Positions 30,446 through 40,331 of a stretch of 64,000 nt of DNA are shown here, piece by piece. The translations under genes and the position numbers were made by a program. The DNA is taken from contig NZ_CP046507.1 of NCBI RefSeq assembly GCF_009741445.1, positions 868,001 through 932,000 on the forward strand, read 5' to 3'. Below the pieces are notes generated by a model. That model was not told where the DNA came from. It saw only the letters and a list, made by a program, of their open reading frames with translations, and did no database searches. This stretch comes from Mycobacterium avium subsp. avium (lineage in GTDB: Bacteria; Actinomycetota; Actinomycetes; Mycobacteriales; Mycobacteriaceae). Numbering within the stretch: the stretch's first letter is position 1; each line of letters begins with the position of its first letter.

Positions 30446-32890
30446 ATGACCCCGACCGGCCCCGATCCGTCCGGGCACCAAAACGCTTGCGGGGCAGTCG
30501 ATTTGGCTGCCTCGCGGCGTCAGCTTCTCTCCGAGGGCGGCAAGCTGCACGCCGCCGAACTGCGGCACGCCTGGCTGGATCTGCACGAATCGTGGTTGGC
30601 CGCCAAGGCGGCCCAGATCGGTATCGCCGACGACAGCGGCTTCGCCCTGGTGGGCATCGGCGGCCTGGGCCGCCACGAGCTGCTGCCGTATTCCGATCTG
30701 GACCTGATGCTGTTGCACGACAACAAGTCCGACGAGGTGCTGCAGCGGGTCGCCGACGCGCTGTGGTATCCGTTGTGGGACGCCAACGTTCGGCTCGACC
30801 ACAGCGTGCGAACCGTGTCCGGGGCGCTCGGTGTCGCCAACGGCGACATGATCGCGGCGCTGGGCATGCTGGACGCCCGGCACGTCGCCGGCGACGCGCG
30901 GTTGAGCGACGAGTTGATCGCCGGCGCAAGACGCCAGTGGCGCAGCGCAATTCGCTCCCGGATGGACGAGCTGGTGGAGATGACCCAGGCCCGCTGGGAC
31001 CGGTGCGGCCGGATCGCGCAGCGCGCCGAGCCGGATCTGAAGTCGGGCCGCGGCGGCCTGCGCGATGTGCAGCTGCTGGACGCGCTGGGCGTGGCGCAGC
31101 TGATCGACCGGCACGGCATGGCTCGGCCCGAGTCGCCGGGGGGCTCGCTGGACGACGCGCATCTGACGTTGCTCGACGTGCGCACCGAGCTGCACCGGGT
31201 GTCCGGCCGCGGGCTGGACCAGCTGCTGGCCCAGTACGGCGACGAACTGAGCGCGGCCCTGCACATCGGTGACCGATTCGACTTGGCCCGCAAGCTGTCC
31301 GACGCCAGCCGCACCATCGCCTATCACGCCGAGACCGGGCTGCGCACCGCGGAGAACGCGCTGCCGCGCCGCGGGGTGTCGGCCCTGGTGCGCCGGCCCA
31401 AGCGCCGTCCCCTGGACGAGGGCGTGGTGGAGTACGCCGGCGAGATCGTGCTGGCCCGCGACGCCCGCCCGGATACCGACGTGGGCCTGGTGCTGCGGGT
31501 GGCCGCCGCGTCGGCCAGCACCGGTTTACCGATCGGCGCGGCCACGCTGAGCCGGCTGGCCGCCGCCGCGCCCGAGATGCCGGAGCCCTGGCCGCGGGAG
31601 GCGCTGGACGACCTGCTGGTGCTGCTGTCGGCGGGGCCGACCACGGTGGCGACCATCGAGGCGCTCGACCGCACCGGGCTGTGGGGCCGGCTGTTGCCGG
31701 AGTGGGACGCCATCCGCGACCTGCCACCCCGCGACGTCGCGCACAAGTGGACGGTGGACCGCCACGTCATCGAGACCACGGTCAACGCCGCGCCGCTGGC
31801 CACCCGGGTGGCCCGGCCCGACCTGCTCGCGCTGGGGGCCCTGCTGCACGACATCGGCAAGGGCCGCGGTGTGGACCACAGCGTGCTCGGGGCCGGGCTG
31901 GCCCTCGAGATCGGGCCGCGGCTGGGGATGGCGCCCGCCGATGTCGAGCTGCTCGCGCAGCTGGTCCGCCACCACCTGCTGCTGCCGGTGGCCGCCACCA
32001 GAAGCGACCTCAACGACCCGAAAACCATTGAGCGGGTGTCGAAAACCCTCGGTGAGGACCCGCTGCTGCTGGAAGTGCTGCACGCGCTGACCGAGGCGGA
32101 CTCCAAGGCCACCGGGCCCGGCGTGTGGAGCGACTGGAAGGCGTCGCTGATCGACGATCTGGTTCGGCGCTGCCGGATGGTGATGGCGGGGGAGCCGCTT
32201 CCGAAGGTCGAACCTGCTGCGCCCCAATACCTTTCGCTCGCCGCCGACCGCGGCGTGCATGTGCAGATCAAGCCCGGCGGCGGCGAGCGGCTGGACGTGG
32301 TGATGGCCGCGCCGGATCAACGCGGACTGGTCTCCAAGGCCGCCGCGGTGCTGGCGCTGAACTCGCTGCGGATCCACTCGGCCTCGGCCAGCACGCACGA
32401 GGGATTCGCGGTCGTCGAATTCGTGGTGTCGCCGCTGTTCGGTTCGCCGCCGGAGGCGGGCCTGCTGCGCCAGCAGTTCACCGGCGCGCTGGGTGGCGAC
32501 GTCGACGTGCTGGGCACGCTGGAGAAGCGGGACAGCGACGCCGTCGGCGCGGCCACCAGGCGGGCCGGCGAGGTCCAGGTCGGGGTGCCCGTCACCCGCT
32601 CGACCGCGCCGCCGCGCATCCTGTGGGTCGACACCGCCGCGGCCGACCAGCTGATCGTCGAAGTCCGCGCCATGGACCGACTCGGGCTGCTCGCCCTGCT
32701 GACCCGGGCGCTGGAGCGGGCCGGCACCGACATCGTCTGGGCGAAGGTCAACACCTTCGGCTCGACCGCGGCCGACGCCTTCTGCGTCACGGCCGGCGAC
32801 GCCGGCGCCCGCGACGCCGTCGAGCAAAGCCTGCTCACGGTGCTGGGCGGTCCGGCCGTGGAAGTGCTCGAGGAACCGGTCGGCGACTAG
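30446..32890 (+). CDS. glnD: [Protein-PII] nucleotidyltransferase/removing enzyme GlnD
   Basis: 814 residues in the four-part GlnD plan. Nucleotidyltransferase domain with '[19 protein letters not shown]' (metal-binding DxD), helical linker, HD hydrolase domain with '[20 protein letters not shown]', and two C-terminal ACT domains (about 620-700 and 730-800; '[20 protein letters not shown]', '[20 protein letters not shown]') that sense glutamine. In actinobacteria it adenylylates PII at Tyr51 under nitrogen limitation and removes the AMP when nitrogen is ample. ATG 30446 is the start. It converges with the helicase gene 16 bp away. Confidence 0.95.
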   Translation: MTPTGPDPSGHQNACGAVDLAASRRQLLSEGGKLHAAELRHAWLDLHESWLAAKAAQIGIADDSGFALVGIGGLGRHELLPYSDLDLMLLHDNKSDEVLQRVADALWYPLWDANVRLDHSVRTVSGALGVANGDMIAALGMLDARHVAGDARLSDELIAGARRQWRSAIRSRMDELVEMTQARWDRCGRIAQRAEPDLKSGRGGLRDVQLLDALGVAQLIDRHGMARPESPGGSLDDAHLTLLDVRTELHRVSGRGLDQLLAQYGDELSAALHIGDRFDLARKLSDASRTIAYHAETGLRTAENALPRRGVSALVRRPKRRPLDEGVVEYAGEIVLARDARPDTDVGLVLRVAAASASTGLPIGAATLSRLAAAAPEMPEPWPREALDDLLVLLSAGPTTVATIEALDRTGLWGRLLPEWDAIRDLPPRDVAHKWTVDRHVIETTVNAAPLATRVARPDLLALGALLHDIGKGRGVDHSVLGAGLALEIGPRLGMAPADVELLAQLVRHHLLLPVAATRSDLNDPKTIERVSKTLGEDPLLLEVLHALTEADSKATGPGVWSDWKASLIDDLVRRCRMVMAGEPLPKVEPAAPQYLSLAADRGVHVQIKPGGGERLDVVMAAPDQRGLVSKAAAVLALNSLRIHSASASTHEGFAVVEFVVSPLFGSPPEAGLLRQQFTGALGGDVDVLGTLEKRDSDAVGAATRRAGEVQVGVPVTRSTAPPRILWVDTAAADQLIVEVRAMDRLGLLALLTRALERAGTDIVWAKVNTFGSTAADAFCVTAGDAGARDAVEQSLLTVLGGPAVEVLEEPVGD

Positions 32891-32906
32891 CGGCCGTGAT
32901 GGGCCG

Positions 32907-34814
32907 TCAGGAGTGCTCGGCGTTGAGCCGGCGCACCGCGTCGATGCGGGCCCGCAACTGTTCGCGGCTGGCCGCGGCGATCGGCGGTCCGCCGCAGCGG
33001 CGCCGCAGCTCGTTGTGAATCCAGCCGTGCGGCTTGCCCGTTCGATGATGAGCGATCGACACCAGCGTGTTGAGCTCGCGGCGCAGCTCGCGCAGCTGGC
33101 CGTGCACCGTGGCCGGCGGGGCGTCGCCCGCCGACGGCTGCCCGGCCCGCCGCTGCAGCTGCTGGTCCTGGCGCTGGTGCAGCAGGGCGCGCATCTGCTC
33201 GGCGTCCAGCAAACCCGGGATGCCGAGGTAGTCGGCCTCCTCCTCGCTGCGGGCCGGGGCGGCGGTACCGAACGACGAGCCGTCGAAGATGACCTGATCG
33301 AGTTCCGCGTCGGCCCCCAGCGAGGTGAAGCCGTTGTCGAGTTCGCTCTTCTCGTTCTGCGTGCGGGTGGCCGGGTCGCCGTCGAGGGGGTCGCCCTCGG
33401 AGACGCGGTGCGGCTCGCCCAGCACGTGGTTGCGCTGGGCCTCCAGCTCGCTGGCCAGTTGCAGCAGGTTGGGCACCGACGGCAGGAAGATGCTCGCGGT
33501 CTCGCCCGGGCGGCGCGACCGCACGAACCGGCCGACCGCCTGGGCGAAGAACAGCGGCGTGGAGGCGCTGGTGGCGTAGATGCCGACCGACAGCCGCGGC
33601 ACGTCGACGCCCTCGGAGACCATCCGCACCGCCACCAGCCACCGGCTGGTGCTCGCCGCGAATTCGCTGATGCGCGCCGAGGATCCGGGGTCGTCGGAGA
33701 GCACCACGGTCGGCGTCTCAGACGTGATCTCGGTCAGCAGGGTCGCGTAGGCGCGGGCCGCGACCCGGTCGGAGGCGATGATCATGCCGCCGGCGTCGGG
33801 AATGTGGGCACGCAGCTGGCGCAGCCGTTGATCGGCGGCCGCGATGACCGCGGGCATCCATTCCCCGGCCGGGTCCAGCGCGGTGCGCCAGGCCCGGGCG
33901 GTCTGCTCGGCCGACAGCGGCTCGCCCAGCCGCGCCGCGTGCTCCTCGCCGGCGCTGTCGCGCCAGCGTGCCTCCCCGGAGTAGGCCAGAAAGACCACCG
34001 GCCGGACCACGCCGTCGGCCAGCGCCTCGGGATAGCCGTAGGTGTGGTCGGCCTGCGAGCGGCGCACCCCGTCGGGTCCGGCCTCGTACCGCACGAACGG
34101 GATGGGGCTGTCGTCGCTGCGAAACGGCGTGCCCGTCAACGCGAGCCGGCGGGTGGCGTCGCCGAACGCCTCGCGGATGGCATCGCCCCACGTCTTGGCG
34201 TCGCCGCCGTGATGGATCTCGTCGAAGATGACCAGCGTCCTGCGCTGCTCGGTGCGCACCCGGTGCAGCGTGGGGTGCGCGGCGACCTGAGCGTAGGTCA
34301 CCATCACGCCGTGGTACTCCGGCGCGATCCGCGGGTTGCTGTTGGAGAACCGCGGGTCCAGCGCCAGGCCGTGCCGCTCCGCGGCCTGCGCCCACTGCAC
34401 CTTGAGGTGCTCGGTGGGCACCACGACGGTGACCTGCTCGACGGCGCGCTGGCCGAGCAGTTCGGCGGCCACCCGCAGCGCGAACGTCGTCTTGCCCGAG
34501 CCCGGGGTCGCCACCGCCAGGAAATCGCGGGGCTGCCCCGCGAGATATTTCACCAGCGCCCGGCGCTGCCAGCCGCGCAGCGCACCGGAGCGGTCGCTGT
34601 GGTCGTTGCCGGCGCGCGGATCCAAGCTGCTGACCGGCACCGACACAGGCCCCCAATCGTTGCTCCTCGACGCGGCCAGCTCGATTGAGCGGCGGCTGTG
34701 AAATCTAGCACGCCAACGGTTTTCGGTGCGGGAGCGACTCGACCGGGCTAGCGGTGACGGGCCGCCGTCGGGGCCTGCAGCCAGTCGCGGATGCGTTCGG
34801 CGACCGCGACCCAT
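32907..34814 (-). CDS. DEAD/DEAH box helicase (Rv2917 type)
   Basis: Superfamily 2 helicase, 635 residues from the ATG at 34814. Walker A 'VATPGSGKTTFALRVAAELL', DEIH box 'LVIFDEIHHGGDAK', motif III 'LALTGTPFRSDD', motif VI 'FFAQAVGRFVRSRRPGE'. The architecture resembles RadD-like DNA repair helicases. The C-terminal 150 residues are charged and Gln/Arg-rich, ending 'RCGGPPIAAASREQLRARID'. The start is uncertain: 34814 overlaps the neighbouring hydrolase by 67 bp and the first 35 residues look non-coding, while a GTG at 34646 gives 579 residues beginning just before 'SVPVSSLDPR'. The DNA or RNA substrate is unknown. Orientation opposite to glnD and ffh matches M. tuberculosis. Confidence 0.9.
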   Translation of the reverse strand: MGRGRRTHPRLAAGPDGGPSPLARSSRSRTENRWRARFHSRRSIELAASRSNDWGPVSVPVSSLDPRAGNDHSDRSGALRGWQRRALVKYLAGQPRDFLAVATPGSGKTTFALRVAAELLGQRAVEQVTVVVPTEHLKVQWAQAAERHGLALDPRFSNSNPRIAPEYHGVMVTYAQVAAHPTLHRVRTEQRRTLVIFDEIHHGGDAKTWGDAIREAFGDATRRLALTGTPFRSDDSPIPFVRYEAGPDGVRRSQADHTYGYPEALADGVVRPVVFLAYSGEARWRDSAGEEHAARLGEPLSAEQTARAWRTALDPAGEWMPAVIAAADQRLRQLRAHIPDAGGMIIASDRVAARAYATLLTEITSETPTVVLSDDPGSSARISEFAASTSRWLVAVRMVSEGVDVPRLSVGIYATSASTPLFFAQAVGRFVRSRRPGETASIFLPSVPNLLQLASELEAQRNHVLGEPHRVSEGDPLDGDPATRTQNEKSELDNGFTSLGADAELDQVIFDGSSFGTAAPARSEEEADYLGIPGLLDAEQMRALLHQRQDQQLQRRAGQPSAGDAPPATVHGQLRELRRELNTLVSIAHHRTGKPHGWIHNELRRRCGGPPIAAASREQLRARIDAVRRLNAEHS

Positions 34815-35539
34815 CCCGGTTCCAGCATCATGTTGTGGCCCATGTCAAAGAACTCCGGATCGGTGCGGTAGGCCCGCGCGGTGGCGCGCACGTCCGCGGC
34901 GCTGACGAAGCCGTCGTGCGTCGCGCCCAGCACCAGGATCGGCGTGCTGACCCGTCGGGTCCTGACCCGGCGCAGCATCGGATCGGTCATGGCGGCGCGC
35001 ACGCTTTCGGCTCCGGCGCGTTGCCGGCAGGATTCGACGATCGCCTCGGGGGTGGCGGCGCAGAACAGGTACTCGCGGGCCAGCGCCGGGGTGGCGAGGA
35101 ATTTCAGCAGGGTGGGGGCGTTCCAGGCTTCCATGGTCATCGACGGCCGGCGGCGCCAGACCCGCAGCGCCAGCCTGAGCACGCCCTGCGGCGGCACCGA
35201 CCCCACCAGCACCGCGGCGGGAACCCGGTGGGTTTCCAGGTAGCGCTGGATGACGAAGCCGCCCAGCGAATGGCCGATGAGGATCGGCGCGCCGCCCAGC
35301 TCGCCGGCCACCGCGGCGACGTCGTCCAGGTAGTCGGCGATGGAGACCCTGTGCAGCGGCTTGGACGTGGGGCTGGCGCCGTGCCCGCGCAGGCTGAGCG
35401 CGACCGCGCGGTAGCCGGCGTCGGCGAAGAAGTCCAGGAAGTTCTCCCAGCACCACGCGGCGTGCCAGCCGCCGTGCACGAAGAGCAGCGGCGTCGGGTG
35501 CTCGGCGCTGCCGGACCCCTTCTCGATCACCTCGAGCAT
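34748..35539 (-). CDS. Alpha/beta hydrolase
   Basis: 263 residues. The oxyanion region is 'LLFVHGGWHAAWCWENFLDF', the nucleophile elbow is GHSLGG in 'PILIGHSLGGFVIQRYLE', the acid is Asp in 'VLGATHDGFVSAAD', and the catalytic His is in 'FFDMGHNMMLEPGW'. All three catalytic residues are in their usual order. The motif 'PGW..VAERIRDWL' resembles plant-type hydroxynitrile lyase/esterase relatives and many mycobacterial hydrolases of unknown substrate. No signal peptide. I recall no counterpart between Rv2917 and ffh in M. tuberculosis, so it is probably an insertion. ATG 35539 begins 'MLEVIEKGSGSAEHP'. Confidence 0.9.
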   Translation of the reverse strand: MLEVIEKGSGSAEHPTPLLFVHGGWHAAWCWENFLDFFADAGYRAVALSLRGHGASPTSKPLHRVSIADYLDDVAAVAGELGGAPILIGHSLGGFVIQRYLETHRVPAAVLVGSVPPQGVLRLALRVWRRRPSMTMEAWNAPTLLKFLATPALAREYLFCAATPEAIVESCRQRAGAESVRAAMTDPMLRRVRTRRVSTPILVLGATHDGFVSAADVRATARAYRTDPEFFDMGHNMMLEPGWVAVAERIRDWLQAPTAARHR

Positions 35540-35579
35540 GAGCTGACTGTTCTGTGCCGGCGTCGCGCCGTCAACCCCC

Positions 35580-35609
35580 GTCGAGCGTCACGCCGGCGTG
35601 GCGCTCGAC
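35580..35609. repeat. 30-bp near-perfect palindrome upstream of ffh
   Basis: GTCGAGCGTCACGCC (35580-35594) is followed at once by GGCGTGGCGCTCGAC (35595-35609), its reverse complement with one mismatch. A related shorter palindrome, GGTCACGCCAGCGTGACGC, follows at 35616-35634. These GCGTCACGC/GCGTGACGC modules look like dispersed intergenic palindromes. They could act as a terminator or a small extragenic repeat; no T-tract follows. Confidence 0.6.
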
Positions 35610-35645
35610 GCCGAGGGTCACGCCAGCGTGACGCTCGCGCCGAAC

Positions 35646-35691
35646 GGCACCTGCTGCGCCCCGCTTCGCGGCGCTTGCAGTGCCACTAGGC
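35646..35691. repeat. Tandem 46-bp direct repeat before ffh, copy 1
   Basis: A 46-bp block from GGCACCTGCTGCG to CACTAGGC occurs here and again, identically, 56 bp downstream. Inside each copy GGCAC..GCGCC pairs imperfectly with GGCGC..GTGCC to make a stem-loop. The block ends in TAGGC, part of the probable ffh -10 element in copy 2. In this copy the hexamer is TAGGCC. Confidence 0.8.
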
Positions 35692-35701
35692 CTGGTTGCG
35701 T

Positions 35702-35747
35702 GGCACCTGCTGCGCCCCGCTTCGCGGCGCTTGCAGTGCCACTAGGC
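35702..35747. repeat. Tandem 46-bp direct repeat before ffh, copy 2, ending in the ffh -10 box
   Basis: Second identical copy. Its 3' end forms TAGGCT at 35743-35748, six bases before the ffh GTG at 35755, the spacing expected for a leaderless mycobacterial start. The duplication therefore appears to have copied the promoter-proximal region of ffh together with the hairpin. Confidence 0.8.
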
Positions 35748-35754
35748 TGGCGTC

Positions 35755-37308
35755 GTGTTTGAATCGCTGTCCGACCGATTGACCGGTGCCCTTGCGGGAC
35801 TGCGCGGCAAGGGTCGACTGACCGACGCCGACATCGAGGCCACCACCCGCGAAATCCGGCTGGCGCTGCTGGAAGCCGACGTGTCGCTGCCCGTCGTGCG
35901 CGCGTTCGTCACCCGGATCAAGGAGCGCGCCAAGGGCGCCGAGGTGTCCGGCGCGCTGAACCCGGCGCAGCAGGTCGTCAAGATCGTCAACGAAGAGCTC
36001 ATCGGCATCCTGGGCGGCGAGACCCGCCAGCTGGCGTTCGCCAAGACTCCACCGACCGTGATCATGCTCGCCGGTCTGCAGGGTTCCGGTAAGACGTCGC
36101 TGGCCGGCAAGCTGGCCGCCTGGCTGCGCGGGCAGGGCCACACCCCGCTGCTGGTGGCCTGCGACCTGCAGCGCCCCGCCGCGGTGAACCAGCTGCAGGT
36201 CGTCGGCGAGCGCGCCGGCGTCCCGGTGTTCGCGCCGCATCCGGGAGCCTCGCCCGAGTCCGGGCCCGGCGACCCGGTGGCGGTGGCCGCACAGGGCCTC
36301 GCCGAGGCCCGGGCCAAGCACCACGACGTCGTCATCGTCGACACCGCCGGCCGGCTGGGCATCGACGACGAGCTGATGGCCCAGGCCGCGGCCATCCGCG
36401 ACGCCATCGACCCCGACGAGATCCTGTTCGTGCTGGACGCGATGATCGGCCAGGACGCCGTCACCACCGCCGAGGCCTTCCGCGAGGGCGTCGGCTTCAC
36501 CGGCGTGGTGCTGACCAAACTCGACGGCGACGCCCGTGGCGGCGCGGCGCTGTCGGTGCGCGAGGTCACCGGGGTCCCGATCCTGTTCGCCTCCACCGGC
36601 GAGAAGCTGGAGGACTTCGACGTCTTCCACCCCGACCGGATGTCCAGCCGCATCCTGGGCATGGGCGACGTGCTGAGCCTGATCGAGCAGGCCGAGCAGG
36701 TCTTCGACGCCGAACAGGCCGAGGCCGCCGCGGTCAAGATCGGCAGCGGCGAGCTCACCCTCGAGGACTTCCTGGAACAGATGCTCGCCATCCGCAAGAT
36801 GGGGCCGATCGGCAACCTGCTGGGCATGCTGCCCGGCGCCGGGCAGATGAAGGACGCGCTGGCCGCCGTCGACGACAAGCAGCTGGACCGGCTGCAGGCC
36901 ATCATCCGCGGCATGACCCCCGAAGAGCGGGCCGACCCGAAGATCATCAACGCGTCGCGGCGGCTGCGCATCGCCAACGGCTCCGGCGTGACGGTGTCGG
37001 AGGTCAACCAGCTGGTGGACCGCTTCTTCGAGGCCCGCAAGATGATGTCGTCGATGCTCGGCGGCATGGGGATTCCCGGGCTGGGCCGCAAGTCGGCGAC
37101 GCGAAAAGCCAAGGGCGCCAAGGGTAAAGCCAAGAAGGGCAAGAAGGGCGCGCGCGGCCCCACCCCGCCGAAGGTGCGCAGCCCGCTGGGGCCCGGGATG
37201 CCGGCCGGGTACCCCGACCTGTCGCAGCTGCCCGAGGGCCTCAACGAGCTGCCACCCGGGCTGGCCGACTTCGACCTGTCCAAGCTGAAGTTCCCGGGCA
37301 ACAAGTAG
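35755..37308 (+). CDS. ffh: Signal recognition particle protein Ffh
   Basis: 517 residues. NG GTPase: P-loop 'GLQGSGKTSLAGKLAAWLRG', G3 'DTAGRLGIDDELM', G4 'TKLDGDARGG'. M domain (about 325-440): methionine-rich 'MLAIRKMGPIGNLLGMLPGA' and 'ARKMMSSMLGGMGIPG', binding signal peptides and 4.5S RNA. The C terminus adds a lysine-rich stretch ('KAKGAKGKAKKGKKGARG') and a Pro/Gly tail common in mycobacteria. With FtsY it delivers nascent membrane and exported proteins to the translocon. GTG 35755 with TAGGCT six bases upstream suggests a leaderless mRNA. Confidence 0.97.
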   Translation: MFESLSDRLTGALAGLRGKGRLTDADIEATTREIRLALLEADVSLPVVRAFVTRIKERAKGAEVSGALNPAQQVVKIVNEELIGILGGETRQLAFAKTPPTVIMLAGLQGSGKTSLAGKLAAWLRGQGHTPLLVACDLQRPAAVNQLQVVGERAGVPVFAPHPGASPESGPGDPVAVAAQGLAEARAKHHDVVIVDTAGRLGIDDELMAQAAAIRDAIDPDEILFVLDAMIGQDAVTTAEAFREGVGFTGVVLTKLDGDARGGAALSVREVTGVPILFASTGEKLEDFDVFHPDRMSSRILGMGDVLSLIEQAEQVFDAEQAEAAAVKIGSGELTLEDFLEQMLAIRKMGPIGNLLGMLPGAGQMKDALAAVDDKQLDRLQAIIRGMTPEERADPKIINASRRLRIANGSGVTVSEVNQLVDRFFEARKMMSSMLGGMGIPGLGRKSATRKAKGAKGKAKKGKKGARGPTPPKVRSPLGPGMPAGYPDLSQLPEGLNELPPGLADFDLSKLKFPGNK

Positions 37309-37313
37309 CCGCC

Positions 37314-38405
37314 GTGCGCTGGCACCTACGCGGTCGGAGTCTGCCCGACGAGGGCCCGATCGAACTCTGGGTCGTCGACGGGCGGATCAGCACCGAACCG
37401 GTGGCCGGCGCCGACACCGTCTTCGGGGCTTCCGGAGGCGGCTGGATCGTGCCCGGGCTGGTCGACGCCCACTGTCACGTCGGGCTCGGTGAGCACGGTG
37501 AGATCCCGCTCGACGAGGCGATCGCCCAGGCCGAGATCGAACGCGACGTCGGCGCGCTGCTGTTGCGCGACTGCGGCTCGCCCACCGACACCCGCAGCCT
37601 CGACGATCGCGACGACCTGCCCCGCATCATCCGGGCCGGCAAACACCTGGCCCGGCCCAAGCGGTACGCGGCGGGCTTCTCCCGCGAGCTGGACGACGAG
37701 TGGCAGCTGCCCGACGCGGTCGCGCAGGAGGCCAAACGGGGCGACGGCTGGATCAAGCTGGTCGGCGACTGGATCGACCGCAGCGTCGGCGACCTGGCGC
37801 CGTTGTGGTCCGATGAGGTGCTCAAGGCCGCCATCGACACCGCCCACGCGCACGGCGCCCGGGTCACCGCGCACGTCTTCAGCGAGGACGCGCTGCCCGG
37901 GCTGATCAACGCCGGCATCGACTGCATCGAGCACGGCACCGGGCTGACCGACGACACCATCGAGCTGATGGTGTCCCGCGGCACCGCGCTGGTGCCCACC
38001 CTGGTCAACGTCGTCGAGAATTTCCCCGGCATCGCCCAGGCCGCCGCCAAGTACCCGACGTATGCCGCCCACATGCGCGACCTGTATGCGCGCGGCCCGT
38101 CCCGGATCGCCGCGGCCCGCGAGGCGGGCGTGCCGATCTACGCCGGCAGCGACGCCGGCACCATGGTCGCCCCCGGGCGCATCGCCGACGAGGTGGAAGC
38201 GCTCAAGGGCATCGGGATGACGGCGACGCAGGCGCTGGGGGCGGCGTGCTGGGACGCGCGGCGCTGGCTGGGCCGGCCCGGACTCGAGCACGGCGCGTCG
38301 GCCGACCTGTTGTGCTTCGCCGAGGATCCGCGCTCCGGGCCGGCCGTACTTCGAAATCCCGATCTGATCATGTTGCGCGGCAACATCTTTCGTTCACCTG
38401 CCTAA
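37314..38405 (+). CDS. Amidohydrolase family metal-dependent hydrolase (Rv2915c type)
   Basis: 363 residues. The amidohydrolase metal motif is 'VPGLVDAHCHVGLGEHGE' (HxH), a lysine in 'DGWIKLVGDWID' may be the carbamylated bridge, His in 'VTAHVFSEDAL' and 'CIEHGTGLTDDT' supply further ligands, and the catalytic Asp is in 'IYAGSDAGTM'. This places it near imidazolonepropionase/prolidase-type amidohydrolases. The natural substrate is unknown. The GTG at 37314 is only 5 bp after the ffh stop, indicating co-transcription. In M. tuberculosis pknI follows; here the next gene is another amidohydrolase 119 bp away. Confidence 0.9.
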   Translation: MRWHLRGRSLPDEGPIELWVVDGRISTEPVAGADTVFGASGGGWIVPGLVDAHCHVGLGEHGEIPLDEAIAQAEIERDVGALLLRDCGSPTDTRSLDDRDDLPRIIRAGKHLARPKRYAAGFSRELDDEWQLPDAVAQEAKRGDGWIKLVGDWIDRSVGDLAPLWSDEVLKAAIDTAHAHGARVTAHVFSEDALPGLINAGIDCIEHGTGLTDDTIELMVSRGTALVPTLVNVVENFPGIAQAAAKYPTYAAHMRDLYARGPSRIAAAREAGVPIYAGSDAGTMVAPGRIADEVEALKGIGMTATQALGAACWDARRWLGRPGLEHGASADLLCFAEDPRSGPAVLRNPDLIMLRGNIFRSPA

Positions 38406-38524
38406 CCCGGCGCGTCGCACCCGCCGGGGCAGACCGGTCGGCGGCGGGCGGATCTCGGCGCAAAAGATTGCGAGTGCTTGCTATCTATGTTAGCGTTCCG
38501 GCAGCCCGCGACTTGGAGGACGCC

Positions 38525-40330
38525 ATGCCCTACGACGTGATCATTCGCGACGGATTGTGGTTCGACGGCACCGGCGGCGCGGCGCTGACCCGCACGCTCG
38601 GCATCCGGGACGGCGTGCTGGTGGACGTGGCCGAGTCGCTGGACGAGGCCGGCTGCCCCGAGGTGATCGACGCCGCCGGGAAGTGGGTGCTGCCCGGATT
38701 TATCGACGTGCACACCCACTACGACGCCGAGGTGCTGCTCGATCCCGGCCTGCGCGAGTCGGTGCGGCACGGCGTCACCACGGTGCTGCTGGGCAACTGC
38801 TCGCTGTCCACCGTCTACGCCGATTCGCAGGACGCCGCCGACCTGTTCAGCCGGGTGGAGGCGGTGCCGCGCGAATACGTTTACGGCGCACTGAGTTCCA
38901 ACCGGACCTGGTCGACGGCCGCCGACTACGTCAAGGCCGTCGACGCATTACCGCTGGGGCCCAATGTCGGCTCGCTGCTTGGTCATTCGGATCTGCGCGC
39001 CGCGGTGCTGGGGCTCGATCGCGCCACCGACGCCACCGTCAGGCCCACCGATGCCGAACTGGAGAAAATGGCGGCGCTGCTGGACGAGGCGCTGGACGCC
39101 GGGCTGCTCGGCATGTCCGGGATGGATGCGGCCATCGACAAGCTCGACGGGGAACGCTTCCGGTCCCGCGCGCTGCCGTCCACCTTCGCCACCTGGCGGG
39201 AACGGCGCAAGCTGATCGAGGTGCTGCGCCGCCGCGGCCGGATCCTGCAGAGCGCACCGGATCTGGACAACCCCGCGCTGGCGCTGATGTTCTTTCTGAC
39301 CAGCAGCCGGATCTTCGGTCGCGGCAGGGGAGTCCGGATGAGCATGCTGGTGTCGGCCGACGCCAAGTCCATGCCGCTGGCCGTGCACACCTTCGGGCTG
39401 GGCACCCGCATCCTCAACAAACTGCTGCGCTCCAGCGTGCGCTTCCAGCACCTGCCCGTGCCGTTCGAATTGTATTCCGACGGAATCGATCTGCCGGTCT
39501 TCGAGGAGTTCGGCGCGGGGACCGCCGCGCTGCATCTGCGGGATCAGTTGCAGCGCAACGAACTTCTGGCCGACACCGATTACCGTCGGCGGTTCCGCCG
39601 CGAATTCGACCGGGTCAAGCTCGGCCCGTCGCTGTGGCACCGCGATTTCCACGATGCGGTCATCGTCGAATGCCCGGATAAGTCGTTGATAGGAAAGAGC
39701 TTTGGCGCGATCGCCGACGAGCGTGGCCTGCACCCGCTGGACGCGTTCCTCGACGTGCTGGTGGAAAACGGTGAGCGCAACGTCCGGTGGACCACCACCG
39801 TGGCCAACCACCGGCCCAAGCAGCTGGACAAACTCGCCGCCGACCCCAGCATCCACATGGGCTTCTCCGACGCCGGCGCGCACCTACGCAACATGGCCTT
39901 CTACAACTTCGCGCTGCGCATGCTCAAGCGCACCCGCGACGCGCAGGCCGCCGGCGCGCCCTTCTTGACGATCGAGCGGGCCGTGCACCGCCTCACCGGC
40001 GAACTGGCGGACTGGTTCGGCATCGACGCCGGCACCCTGCGCCCGGGCGACCGGGCCGACTTCGTGGTGATCGACCCGGCCGGCCTCGACGAGTCGGTGG
40101 ACGCCTACCACGAGGAGGCGGTGCCCTTCTACGGCGGCCTACGCCGCATGATCAACCGCAACGACGACGCCGTCGTCGCCACCGGCGTGGGCGGCGTCGT
40201 CGTCTTCGGCGGCAGCCACCGCAAGGGCGAATTCCGGGACGGCTACGGGCACACCGTGAAGTCGGGCCGCTACCTGCGGGCCGGCCAGCGGGTCCGGGCC
40301 AAAGGCGGCGCCCCGAGGGTGACCGCCTGA
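38525..40330 (+). CDS. N-acyl-D-amino-acid deacylase-like amidohydrolase (Rv2913c type)
   Basis: 601 residues of the D-aminoacylase/amidohydrolase-3 group. Metal ligands: 'LPGFIDVHTHYDAEVLLDPG' (HxH), a central histidine in 'SMPLAVHTFGLG', and the catalytic Asp in 'MGFSDAGAHLRNMAFYNFAL'. 'RHGVTTVLLGNCSLS' supplies the conserved cysteine of this family. The C-terminal beta domain ('LRPGDRADFVVIDPAGLDES') is typical. Family members deacylate N-acyl-D-amino acids; the actual substrate here is unknown. ATG 38525 follows GGAGGACGCC. It is followed after 1 bp by a TetR gene, which probably regulates it. Confidence 0.9.
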   Translation: MPYDVIIRDGLWFDGTGGAALTRTLGIRDGVLVDVAESLDEAGCPEVIDAAGKWVLPGFIDVHTHYDAEVLLDPGLRESVRHGVTTVLLGNCSLSTVYADSQDAADLFSRVEAVPREYVYGALSSNRTWSTAADYVKAVDALPLGPNVGSLLGHSDLRAAVLGLDRATDATVRPTDAELEKMAALLDEALDAGLLGMSGMDAAIDKLDGERFRSRALPSTFATWRERRKLIEVLRRRGRILQSAPDLDNPALALMFFLTSSRIFGRGRGVRMSMLVSADAKSMPLAVHTFGLGTRILNKLLRSSVRFQHLPVPFELYSDGIDLPVFEEFGAGTAALHLRDQLQRNELLADTDYRRRFRREFDRVKLGPSLWHRDFHDAVIVECPDKSLIGKSFGAIADERGLHPLDAFLDVLVENGERNVRWTTTVANHRPKQLDKLAADPSIHMGFSDAGAHLRNMAFYNFALRMLKRTRDAQAAGAPFLTIERAVHRLTGELADWFGIDAGTLRPGDRADFVVIDPAGLDESVDAYHEEAVPFYGGLRRMINRNDDAVVATGVGGVVVFGGSHRKGEFRDGYGHTVKSGRYLRAGQRVRAKGGAPRVTA

Positions 40331-40331
40331 G

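Noticed and set aside
35646..35747. CRISPR array
   Set aside because: Only two copies with a 10-bp gap and no spacer-length sequence or cas genes; this is a tandem duplication.
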